DNA of 64,000 nt from Paraphysoderma sedebokerense (Eukaryota > Blastocladiomycota > Physodermatomycetes > Physodermatales > Physodermataceae): positions 1 through 64,000 of the forward strand of contig JAHLJZ010000100.1 in assembly GCA_025602915.1 (NCBI GenBank), written 5' to 3'. The translations under genes were made by a program, and so were the position numbers. A model generated the notes under the pieces. It was not told where the DNA came from. It did not search any database and saw only the letters and a list, made by a program, of their open reading frames with translations. Of this stretch, positions 48,478 through 59,083 are shown one piece after another (the stretch's first letter is position 1; every line of letters starts with the position of its first letter).

Positions 48478-49771
48478 TCAAGAAATATAACATACGTTCA
48501 CTCCGTTGACTACCAACGGTTGATACGATACCGGTATGAATCTAAAATTAAGGAACTAAACAGATTCGTATTTTGTACGATAAGACATAACGATTGAGTT
48601 AAAATATGTATCACACCGTCCCCATTCTAAGTGTGAATCTCGTAATTCAATAACCGAAAATAGGAGCAATAGGGAAGAAATACAGAAACGAATCAGAATA
48701 CAAACTTGTATGGGAGTCCACACCGCGACATCGACCCAATAAGTAGGTAATGCATCTCGTTTCATTCGTTCTGTTGATTGTTGAAAAGTGTACCCGGACA
48801 TCACGTTTGTAGTGATAAAAAAAAAGGCGAGGTAAGGTGGGTCAAAAATAAACTGAAGTAGAAACGATAACCATCAGTTAAAAGAATAGAGTATATTAAT
48901 AACGTTGCGGAGCGTACCATATCGGCAATAACTTTCTGTAACGACATTTTCCACTGTATTTTTTGTGGAGTGATCGAGACACCAGGCGCCAGTTTCTTCT
49001 TCATCCAATGTTCTACCAACTTTCGATCTAACAGAGAATACCAGAATTGGTATAGCGGCCTGTGTAATTGGAGGGGGGCATCGATTGACCAAACGATCAA
49101 TTAAAGTCGAAACGTAATGATGGTAAGTTTAAAGGTAAATGATCTAGGTGATGAAATTTTATATCAGAAGACGGTTTACCCAGCGAATGCAAATCCAAAG
49201 GATGACATGATGGCAACTAAACATTATCGAAATCAAAATAAAAGGTTAAATATTGATAAAATACCTAGTCTCTTGACCAGTACCATCCATCATCAATCTT
49301 CTACGAAGAAACGATTCAGAAGAAAAGTTATATCCACACCTCTTTTCCAATCTATTCCTTTCTTTAGGTTCTCAGCAATATCATTCGGAACACCGGACGA
49401 ATGAATCTGAACATTATTTGCGTTAAACTTGATATTTTCACTTCCTTCCGTTATCGCACTTGATTCATTCGAATGCTGATGTTTGCGATGCCGATGCGAA
49501 TGAGGATGAATCAATTGATTTTCGAATTCTCTCTGTTCGAGAGTTTGTGATAGAACGTCTCCCGCAAACCATAATGTGCCTTTTATTTCGGTGATAAAAA
49601 TCGTTTCGACCCAAAGTTATCGGATTAAACAAAAATTTTCAATTTTCACTGTTAAAAAGGTATTAAAATAGTATCGGTGTAGTAAGAAATGATGTTACCG
49701 GCGATAGCAGAGTTAGTGAGGTAAGGATGAGTTGCTAAATATTTGTTGTAAGTTCTTAGAATTATTGACAT
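48478..49771 (-). CDS. Mpv17/PMP22-family membrane protein
   Basis: Four-span organelle membrane protein (mitochondria or peroxisome), family thought to form channels. The gene starts MSIILRTYNKYLATHPYLTN (49771-49699), then exon 2 from 49579 (GTLWFAGDVLSQTLEQ). Later pieces are SSFGFAFAGPLYQFWYSLLD, a long KLVEHWMKKKLAPGVSITPQ segment, DPPYLAFFFITTNVMSG, and YWVDVAVWTPIQ. A last exon near 48540-48478 reads FIPVSYQPLVVNGVNVCYIS and stop, which matches the family's NFRFVP...R end. The join into that last exon is not resolved. Between the GD and R motifs lies a ~55-residue insert starting with a His-rich stretch (HPHSHRHRKHQH) not usual for the family. Family call is good; exon details are partial. 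Confidence 0.72.
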
Positions 49772-50270
49772 CTGAATTAAAAATATGAATTGGATGTCGA
49801 GGAGGAACGATTTTATGTCCAACTCATTTCCTCATTTCTGGCGTTGCGGAAGGCCGGATGTGACGGCCCGAAGTGACTTTAAATCACACCGTTGCATACA
49901 CTCATAAAGCATATAATACATGTTTATTTAAGCGTCCGATGGAGAATTTTGATAATATTTTGATTATTCTTTTCAATCGTTTAGTTCTAACTTTGGTCTT
50001 TCAGTTGTCCACTCTTGCGATTCGATCAACCAGTTATAGCGACAAATTATCAGTTACTCTGAAATAAATGAATTTAAATGCCATTGCCTATAATTCTGTT
50101 CAGGACAAAATCATGATACTGAATTTCAATTCATCCCAATCGAATTATGGCGGGATAATAATACCATAGCTACAAATCACGTCAAGTAAGCTAAACAAAA
50201 TACTCGCGCTATTAGACCGAATGGAGTCCAAGGACTTAAATTTAGATGAGTTATACTAGGGCATTATATT
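49772..50270. other. Divergent promoter region
   Basis: About 499 bp between the Mpv17-family gene (minus) and the glutaredoxin-like gene (plus). Only an unsupported 64-aa frame is present. Confidence 0.5.
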
Positions 50271-50669
50271 ATGTCGAATCCTGCTAAACGATTACTCAAT
50301 CTCACATTATTCAGTGTCAAAGATTGCGGGTTATGTGAGAACGCTAAGTATTCTATACTGAATGTACAGAAACGAGTGCCATTTGAGTTCAAAGAAATCG
50401 GTAATGATTTTCAATGTTCCGGATCCCATGAATAGCACTAATTGTTTATATCATTGCTACTGGTATACAAAAATCAATTCAATCTGTTCATTCTAATAGA
50501 CATAAATACCCCTTCTTTGAATGGTCGATATTTAAAGTACATGTTTGATGTGCCTGTGTTACATGTTCAAGATCGATTATACTGCATGCATCGAGTGGAT
50601 GAAGCTGAATTAGAGAAAGATTTGAAAAAACTCAAAGAGGAAAGTCAAAGCAGTAAGCAGGAAGAATAA
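50271..50669 (+). CDS. Glutaredoxin-like protein (YDR286C/DUF836 type)
   Basis: Exons 50271-50400 and 50500-50669 give 99 aa, the usual size. The thioredoxin-like fold is shown by TLFSVKDCGLCENAK (a CGLC redox pair at residues ~20-23), a beta strand VPFEFKEIDIN, and DVPVLHVQDR with the cis-proline of the fold. This matches the short glutaredoxin-like family that includes yeast YDR286C and human C5orf63. The C-terminus ends in a charged Lys/Glu/Ser tail. The biological role of this family is poorly known; a thiol-redox function is inferred from the Cys pair. Confidence 0.8.
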
Positions 50670-50807
50670 TGAGATATTCATTATAAGAGTGTCATTAAAA
50701 ATGCCAAATCCGTTCGTCGAAATGTAATCTCTGTAGATACCGTACATCAGCTTTTATTGTAATCCTACATGGTTTTATACATATAATACATTCGCATCAT
50801 GGGATGA

Positions 50808-52938
50808 TCAACCCTGATTCTGAATTCGGTTTAGAAGTTCTTCTAATTTTTGATCCACTCTGTCATCATCGTCGCCTTCGTCTTCATCTTCCACTACACC
50901 ATGATCGATCTGCATCGCTTCAGGTTCGTTCGGAGAACCCAGTGATTCTCGGTTATCCATAAAATCCGGAATTTGGTCCAAAAATGTCATTTCAACATTG
51001 CTGCTCTCGTCAACATTCATTCCGCCGTTGTCGGTTGGTCTCAATACGGGTTGATCGATCGAGCCTTGTAAGTGACCACCAACTGCCGCTTTCCCCTTTC
51101 CTTTCACTCTTCCTCTTACTCGTCCTCTGCCCGTGCGAGATCCTACACTGCGTCGTTCAGTACTTCCACCAATATCAGTTCCTTTCCCGACTCCCGCAGC
51201 AGAAGACGAATCTACCAAGTCGTCTAACAATCCCCTCGCGTGGGCCGGTACAAACCGCCTTTTACCGTATCTAGTAGCTTGGCTATCCACCACCTGGCTC
51301 CGTCCAACTTGGGTCGTGCCCAGATTCAAAGCCACAGAAGGAGGACGAGTCTCGATCGATTCAATCCTACGTAGTCTGCCTGTGTTACCCCTAATCGCTG
51401 GCGAGGAGGAATCAAATGAATCGAATGATACGGGAGGGTAAATGGGAACTGGTTCTCCTTTCACGGCAAGATCGATTACTTCTGTTTTTTGCTGTTGATG
51501 ATTGGATAATATGCTGTATAACGTATCAGTGAATTTTGTTGGCGGTATTAGCATCGCAGCTTTTTGATGAGGCTGCAATATGCTTTCTGGAATAAGCGAT
51601 TTGTGTGCGGCATAAGCTGCTGCCAGGTCAGCGAGGGAGAGTGAAGTGGCCTGTGAGTCGCTGGGTGCGGTCAAAGACTGCGAGGGTTCAACAGAGAATC
51701 CCAAAACCTCATTTGTAAGAGATTGTAATGTCGGATCGTCCGGCCTAGAGAAGTCATCGTCCGTTGGCGACCTGCGTTTAAATTGATCTAAGGCAGATAT
51801 ACAAACCCCATCGTTATACTACTTAGACCTCTAGGTTTCCGTTGCAGCTCCCATACTACTTCAGGCCTTATTGTCGCCATGAAACCTTCTCCAGCTTGAG
51901 ACAATACCCACCTATTTCGCTTCCACGAGACTACATCATCGAAAAGAGAAAGCACTGGTTGTCGATTGGCAAGGTCTAGAGCTCGAGAAGAACCACTAGC
52001 AGACCGCTTCGGGATCATTTTGGGTGGGGTACCACCTTCCCAAGCAGAAACATAAAATGCTGGTAACTTAAATAATAAATTAAGAACATAAACTGCATCC
52101 CTATGTTCTGGTTCCATTTCGTCTTTGATGAGGTGGTCGAGAAAATCGGTTAATCGTTTATACTGGCCTGTGCACAGTGTTCAACAAATCAGTAAGTCAT
52201 AACAATAACCAAGCAACCTAATGCTTACCGATTGTCGTTCGAATCAAATATTTTGGAAATAAATCTGGTTGTGTATGGTACAACAAATACAACATAAAAA
52301 TCACAGCTATATTTGTCCGCACACATAGGCTTTTGACATTTTCAGACACTTCAGCCGAACCACTATCTTGATCATCACTCAAAGACAGCCATTGACCTAA
52401 ATAGCAGAAAAGAATCAATACATGTTCATTCTACAGGAGTCAGAGGTGAGCAAATAAAAGTACCGAGGGTGATAGCGTAGACAACATTCATAAAATCTTC
52501 TCTTCCATGTTTATCAGTGCAACCGAAATGAATAAAACTGAAATTTATATCAGTCCATATTTTCTTAAATGCGGGGAACTCGGTAGTATTTACCTATTCC
52601 ATTGATAATCGAAGGGATTGACGAATTTAACAAAACGGAACGATGTTTTAAGAATAAATGTGGTGGGCCGACGGAAGGAAGTCAAAGAACAAATAAATAT
52701 AATTCAAACAAAGGATATAAATGAATTCAGTTAGTTACGAAAAGGGAGCCCAGATCTTTTTTGTCGTCGTATCATGAATTCTAAGACTTACGCTCAAATA
52801 TGCTTCGAGTAACCGCTGTATGTCGGATGATACGGCGGATATCTTGAGGCCATAGGTACCACAATAAACGATCGGTTCCAAACTCTGTTGCTGTTGTTCT
52901 CGACTATCTGCTTTGACTGATGCTGTAGATGTGGACAT
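50808..52938 (-). CDS. SNAPc subunit 1-like (SNAP43) protein
   Basis: Probable subunit of the snRNA-activating complex that drives Pol II and Pol III snRNA promoters. Five or more exons: MSTSTASVKADSRE (52938), a short exon with RFVKFVNPFDYQWN, one with FIHFGCTDKHGREDF, then VIFMLYLLYHTQPDLFPKYL (~52300) and AVYVLNLLFKLPAFYVSAWE (~52080). The WNxFIHFG, LYLLYHTQP and AFYVSA elements follow the order of the Snap43 conserved region. The final exon (~51780-50808) is long, polar and basic, with an RGRVRGRVKGKGKAAVG patch suited to DNA binding, then an acidic end (EDEDEGDDDD). Exon edges in the middle were not all fixed. The family call is by motif order and is not certain. Confidence 0.62.
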
Positions 52939-53132
52939 CAGAATTGGATGTAATTCAGCAATACGAATTCGGCCTTTAAAAACGACGAACTCGAAAAATT
53001 GTGGTTGGAATTTCCTTCAACGAGTTCGACTCGTTCGTGAATTTGGCGTATTATTATTTTATGTGACTCTATTATTACACTTAAATTGTGGTATTTATCA
53101 ATGGATATACTCTGAAAATTAGAACAACGCTG

Positions 53133-54707
53133 TCAGAATTCAAATATTCGCTTAAAAATATCGATTTTTTCTTCCCAGGGCTTCGTCATCCAGTTATTGA
53201 ATAAACCGATTAAATCGGAGGGAGGTATTGTCATTGTTTGAAGCGCATTCAACGATGCCTCAATGCGGCTATCATATAATTGGGAAACAAGATTCAGATT
53301 CTAGTCGAAGAACGCGGACAGGAATCAAACGATATAGACTTACCCCATGAAATCATTGGTCGCATAGATGTATAATCCTGCTTTCGTCGGCATGAAACGA
53401 ATAATTCTCAGGATTTGTCCGACAAATGGTTCCGTGGTGGGTAGCATTTTCAATTTTTGCAGGCGGCTTTTCATTTCGGCCAATGTGATTGGGTCTTCAT
53501 CATTTGATAAGTCAATTGCTTTCACTTTGTCGTAATGAACGAAACGGAACATGCTGTCAAAGCGCGGAATTAATAAATTAAATCGACGAACTAGTTGGGA
53601 AGCAAGATGATGGTAGAGATTGGGGTACGCCCACAACTGAATGCCATTGCCGTCTTTGTGAGTTGGAACTAACGCTTTCAGTTGACTGATCGGATGGAGA
53701 AGGCTGGATGATTGAACTGTGTTGGATTGAAATAGCGAAACATACTTGAATTCGAGTTGTTGTAATAGAATCTCAAGATCGGCCAATTGACAAATTTTGG
53801 AAGTTGATAATTGAATCAATTGGCTTGTCTGTTCGAGCTTCCTCTTGCCTGATTCGTCGAGAGGTAACATTATTTTAAGTGGATCCGGTAAGCGAACAGC
53901 GGAAGAAAAAGTCGTCTTGGAGAAGATATAATCGCAAGTTGATCGTAGGGACCTGAACGTCGAACAAAACGAACACACGGCCACCGTCGATTCCATTGCA
54001 TTGATGAAATTTTGGACCATTTGTACTGGTAATTTTTCAATATTCGGTTCAGGCTCAAGTCCGTTTTGGTCATTATTCTTAGTGGTAACTGGCGTCAAGT
54101 CGGAGGTCATCGACAATTGACGATCAAAGGAGACCTTTGTCAAGACAGGTACTCCAATTCTATCAAATCCCACGGTTCTTGGTGTGAAATAAGATATGGC
54201 TAATAAATATCTTCCAGTTCGTAGAAAAGATGGCGGAGTGAATTTCAAAGTATATTCTTGATTCTGTGATGATAGTGGATACTTGTCCAAGATTACACCA
54301 ACTCGAACATGTTTAGGTATATGCGATGGAACTGTGCTGTCGGTTTCTGATGAACGATCGTCAAGTCGAAACAACTCTACGCTCATCACAGTTGGAGGGT
54401 TATGAGCTGATCTGAAAGTTAACTTGACTTCTTCATTGAGTAACCATTGGTAAGAGGATAAAGCGAAAATTGGATCTGATACAGGTTTACAATCGACACC
54501 CGAGTCACAGTTGGTCGCTGACGGAGGATAGAAGCTGAACGCAGGGAGATTAGACCATTTTGATGGGTTGACTTCAGAAATTTCAATTGTAGTAGGGTTG
54601 ATAGTCGAGATGAAGCTAGCTTTAGATTCGATAGCGAATGTCAGGTTGAAGAGAATGACGCAAAAAGCAGCCAACCAATTCATAGGACGGCAAGGTTTAA
54701 ATTTCAT
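53133..54707 (-). CDS. Secreted paralogue M1, unknown family
   Basis: Exons 54707-53344 and 53268-53133 give 499 aa, with a phase-2 last intron as in the plus-strand array. The start is the ATG at 54707 (MKFKPCRPMNWLAAFCVILF), which makes a signal peptide; an in-frame ATG 78 nt upstream would hide it. The blocks are a first domain with SFYPP and VKLTFRS, then VMSVELFRLDDRSSETDS, HVRVGVILDKYPL and YTLKFTPPSFLRTGRYLL. The F-box-like block follows: LPVQMVQNFINAM and VCSFCSTFRSLRSTCD. Then LSTSKICQLADLEILLQQLE and KDGNGIQLWAYPNLY. The last exon ends WEEKIDIFKRIFEF. It is a diverged relative of P1-P3. Function is unknown. Confidence 0.85.
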
Positions 54708-54750
54708 TTTTCGTCGTTTAGAAACAAAAATAAATTTGCAGGTATGGACA

Positions 54751-54760
54751 AGTTGCGGCC
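54751..54760 (-). promoter_or_regulatory. GCCGCAACT-like element of M1
   Basis: On the minus strand GGCCGCAACT lies 44 bp before the M1 start codon. M2 has GCCGCAACT at the same distance (56821-56830), and M3 has a weaker GCCCGCTGCT near 58982-58991. Short and only partly conserved. Confidence 0.3.
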
Positions 54761-54766
54761 GATTGC

Positions 54767-54985
54767 TTATATTAGTGGGAAACACTTTGCTTGCAACAAA
54801 ATGATTCCATCAACTTTGAGTACAATTTGCATTGTTCTAGAATGTCGGCTTTTGATGTCCCGATTTCGGATCATGCCGCCTTGCTTATCACGCAGCTTGC
54901 GACAAGTTTCAAGATTTGCTGCCCCTGCAAGTCCTCCCGGAACTTTTTGTAACACTCCGAAACTACGAAGTGCACCGCTCACCAT
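54767..54985 (-). CDS. Possible 72-aa ORF in M1-M2 spacer
   Basis: A 72-codon frame starting MVSGALRSFGVLQKVPGGLA in a good AAAAATGG context. It is basic, Ala/Gly/Leu-rich at the N-terminus, like a short mitochondrial presequence, and ends 60 bp before the M1 start codon. No family is recognised, and it may be chance or an unspliced 5' exon. Confidence 0.2.
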   Translation of the reverse strand: MVSGALRSFGVLQKVPGGLAGAANLETCRKLRDKQGGMIRNRDIKSRHSRTMQIVLKVDGIILLQAKCFPLI

Positions 54986-55211
54986 TTTTCTTTATTGATT
55001 TCGATTGTCCGTCAAAGTTCAAAGTGGTGGTTGTTGCCTTGAACCTTCTTCCATAACGCAAGCCGTTAAAGATTAGTGAGATCATTGCCCAGGTAAGATA
55101 TAGAGAGCAGGGAAGCGCATCTCATGAATGCTTATCGACGTCATTACAACTCTATCAGAATATTGTTATTATCTCATTGTAAATATATTGATACAATCAT
55201 AGTCCTATTAT
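54986..55211. other. Spacer between M1 and M2
   Basis: Remaining M1-M2 spacer (with 54708-54985 the gap is about 504 bp). No gene, and the 17-bp box of the plus array is absent on either strand. Confidence 0.45.
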
Positions 55212-56777
55212 CTAAAATTCAAATATCTCCATAAAAGTGTCGATTTTTTTACGCAAAGACGTAGTCAACCATCCGTCGAATAAACTGATCATATCTGGTC
55301 GAGGAATAGTCCTTGGTCTAAGCACTTTCAGCGATGCCTTAATATCACTAGCAAAATAAGAAGGAACACAATTTTGTTAATGAGAACACTTGGGTAATTA
55401 CTGAGTGCATTTAGACACTTACACCATAGAAAATTCTGTCGGAGAAATCATTATTCCAGAAGGCGTAAGCGTGAAACGAATCTTTTTCACCAGCTGTTCG
55501 ACAAACGATACGGAATTGGGCAATACTTTTAAGTTATGCAATCGCTGTTTCAGTTCGTCCAACGAAATCTGGCCTTCCCCGTTTGAAATCTCAATTTTTC
55601 GAACTTTATCATAATATACAGTACTGAACATTTTATCAAAGAGAACGATTAAGAAGTTGAATCGAAGAGCCATTTGGGAAACAAGATGACGGTAGAGATC
55701 GGGGTATGCCCAAAATGAAACCCTATCGTTGTTTTTCTGAGTCGACATTAATGATTTTAGTTGATTGATCGGGTGAGTGAAATTTTGAGATTGAACGGTA
55801 ATAAAGTCAAAAATCGAGATGTACTTGAATTCGAGCCGCTTTAATAACGTCTCGACATCCGCCAACTGACAAATTTTTGATGTAGACAGTTTGCTCTGAC
55901 TTGACTCTTCCGGAAGTAAAATCATTGCAGGAGGATCAGGCAAAGGAACAGCGGGCAAAAATGTCGATTCTGCGAACATATAATCACAAGTTGATTGCAA
56001 CGCTTTAGAACTGGAGCATAAAGCACACACTTCCACCGTTGATTCCATTGCGTTGAGCGAATTCCCAATGATATCAACTGGTAAATCATTCATTGATACT
56101 CGATTCACATTCATTCCTTTCGTTCGAAGCTCAGGTTGCACATTACTTGCATTTTCAAGCGCTATCGAGCCCTGGCTCATTGCGGATTTACGATCAAAAA
56201 ACACCTCAGTCGTTACAGGTTCCCCGATACTATCGAAGTTGACATGATTCGGACTGAAATGGCTTATAACCAATAAATACTTTCCGGTCGTCAAGAACGA
56301 TGGCGGACGAAACGTTGCCGTATACTCTTTGTTAGGTATCAGTTGGTACTTGTTCATTATCAAACCGACTCGAACATGTTTAGGAATATTTGAGGGTACT
56401 GTATTTCTCGTCCCCGTGGAATAGTATTCAAGGCGAAACAACTCCACACTAATCATGGTGGGCCGCAGAAGAGTACGAGGCGATTTTAACGTTAATTTGA
56501 CTTCCTTATTAATTGTCCATTTATACGATGAGAAAGCGACCTCCGAAACGTCGTCTGATGCAAACACACAGTCTGTGCAAGTTGGAGGATAAAAGCCGAA
56601 AGAAGGAAGGTCGGACCATTTTGCGGGATTGACTTCGGTGACTTTTATCGAAGGTAGAGCAGCCGGAATAATACTAGATTTGACCTCGATAGAAAAGTTC
56701 AGGATGAGCAGAACAAAGCAAAAGGCAGCCAACATATTTACTGAACGATAAGGCCTACCGGAAGGCATAAACTTCAT
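55212..56777 (-). CDS. Secreted paralogue M2, unknown family
   Basis: Exons 56777-55423 and 55347-55212 give 496 aa, again with a phase-2 last intron and a 136-nt last exon the same length as in M1. The signal peptide region is RSVNMLAAFCFVLLILNFSI. Conserved blocks are FGFYPP, VKLTLKSPR, MISVELFRLEYYST, HVRVGLIMNKYQL, YTATFRPPSFLTTGKYLLVI, LPVDIIGNSLNAM with VCALCSSSKALQSTCD, LSTSKICQLADVETLLKRLE, and KIDTFMEIFEF at the end. It shares about the same degree of likeness with M1 and M3. No active-site motif is visible. Confidence 0.85.
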
Positions 56778-57328
56778 CTTTTGTCGTTCTGTGGATGAAC
56801 ACGAATTCAGGTGATAAATTAGTTGCGGCTAACTAAATACTATCTTTGATAAAAAGCAACAGAATGTATACACCGATTCCCTTCGTTCTCTTTACTTGAT
56901 GTCATTCAATGTTCTCTCAAATGCTCCATTTCTTCGACACGCGGGGTTAGTAAGTCCAACGTGTCGCTTTCTGATGTGGGGGGAATGCCGATTGAAGTCG
57001 CTTCGAGGCACCTACTCGAACGTTCAAGTGCTGAAGTAAGCACATTGCTCTGTTGTCATTGTGTTGTGACCTATATGTTTGTATTGTCTTTGAAGCAAAG
57101 GAGAAGGGTGGATATCCTATAGGGTATTGTGCAATTCGAGGGATGGTGAATTTCAACATGGCCCTGTTGTATATATGGACTATGGAGAAGCCATTTCGCT
57201 AGAGCAGCAACTGACAGCAAAAGTAAGAACAACAAGTTCCGACTTTGTTTAAATTCTATCTGATTCTGTTGCTTCTGTCTAATAATATTTTTGTCAGTCG
57301 GATATATATTATACAATTATCGCCCTTT
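56778..57328. other. Spacer between M2 and M3
   Basis: About 551 bp. It holds the M2 promoter, including GCCGCAACT on the minus strand at 56821-56830, 44 bp from the start codon. Two overlapping minus frames (70 and 81 aa) have no support. Confidence 0.45.
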
Positions 57329-58940
57329 TTAAAATTCAAATATTTCTCTCAGAATTTCCGTCCGCTGATGCAAGGGCTTGGTCATCCATTTATCGAATAA
57401 ACTGATCTTGGACATTGGAGGTAATGTCGTCGGTTGAAGCACTTTTAGAGGAGCCCTATGGTAGAGGAAAGGTAATGGAACGTTAGACGGAAGAACGCCA
57501 CCAAGCAACCAACTATAAAAACTCTTACATCATAGAATTGGTCGAATAAACTTTCAATCCCGACAGCGTCAGTTGAACACTTATTTTGGTCGCCAGTTGT
57601 TTAACAAATGGCTCCATGGTGGGTAATATTTTCAACTTTTGCAATCGAATTTTCAATTCATCCAATGTTATTTGACCTTCTCCATTTGATATTTCAATTT
57701 TTCCGACTTGTTGATAAAACACAGAATCAAACAGGTTGTCGAAAAAGGTGACTAAAAAGTTGTATCGAAGGGCTAGCTGTGACGTGAGATGAAAGTACAG
57801 GTTCGGGTAGGCCCATAGTTGAATACCATTCCCGTCTTTGTGAGTTGGAACTAATGCTTTCAGTTGATTGATCGGATGGGGAAAGTCGTGAGGTTGAACT
57901 GTATTGAATCTAAATAGCGAAATATACTTGAATTCGAGTTGCTGTAATAGAATTTCGAGATCGGCTAATCGACAGATTTTGGAAGTTGATAATTTAACGG
58001 CCGGGACTTGACTTTCTTCGTTGTTCTGGCTTGATGGTTGCGGAAGTGAAATTAGTCTGATGGGATCAGGTAGACGCACGTCAGAGGAAAATGTCGTTTC
58101 TGCCAAGATGTAATCACAATTTGATCTTAATGACTTTGAAGTTGAGCATAAAGCGCACACATCGACTGTCGATACCATAGAGTTGATAAAATTTCTAACA
58201 ATATCTATCGGTAGATCATTCATCGTCGCTGTCTTCTCGTTTGATCCTTCCATTCCAGCATCATGTTGCCCATCGCTTTTGGATCCTACTGAAACCAGAT
58301 GATTTATCGGTACTCTACGATCAAAAGACACTCCCGTCACTATGGGTACTTGAATGCTGTCGAAATTCGTGACATGTCCTCTTTGGAAATGGGTCATGAT
58401 CAATAAATATCTTCCACTCCTCAAAAAGGACGGCGGAGTGAATTTTAATGTATAATCTCGATTCGGTAACGATAATGGGTACTTGTCCAGGATTACGCCA
58501 ACTCGAACATGTCTAGGAATGTACGATGGAATGATACTGTCGGTTTCTGATGAACGGTCGTCAAGTCGAAACAACTCTACGCTCAATACCGTATGAAGCA
58601 AGAATTTGTGGGTTGATCTAAATGTCACTTTGACTTCCTTGTTTAGAGACCACTCGTAAGATGACAAGGCAACATCTGAAATCATGTCTGATTCAAATTT
58701 ACAATTCACACCAGTGGGGCAGGAAGCCGGTGAAGGCGGGAAAAAACCAAATGCGGGGAGGTTGACCCATTTCGGGGGAATGGTTTTTGTAACTTCAATC
58801 GAAGGAGGGGCAGTCACCGGAATGAATTCTGCATTTGAATTACTTGCAAACGTCAGATTTAGGAGAACGACGCAAAAGACGGCCACCAGATCGAGAGGAC
58901 GACAAGGTCGGAATTCTTCTCGAGAGCGATTAAACTGCAT
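57329..58940 (-). CDS. Secreted paralogue M3, unknown family
   Basis: Exons 58940-57529 and 57455-57329 give 512 aa, the longest of the six, with the same phase-2 last intron. Signal region: FRPCRPLDLVAVFCVVLLNL. Strong likeness to M1 covers long stretches, for example VELFRLDDRSSETDS, HVRVGVILDKYPLS, YTLKFTPPSFLR and KALVPTHKDGNGIQLWAYPN, suggesting recent duplication or gene conversion between M1 and M3. The F-box-like block is LPIDIVRNFINSM with VCALCSTSKSLRSNCD. The end is RTEILREIFEF. Function is unknown. Confidence 0.85.
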
Positions 58941-59083
58941 ACTTAGTCGTTAAGATTGGCGTAGATTTGCAAAGAAAACTGAGCAGCGGGCGACTACCTC
59001 TTTTTTTTACAAACAATTTGTGGGCAAAAGAACTAAAAATAGTTGTTTGATTGAATAAAAACAGCGAGAAAAACGCAACAGCG

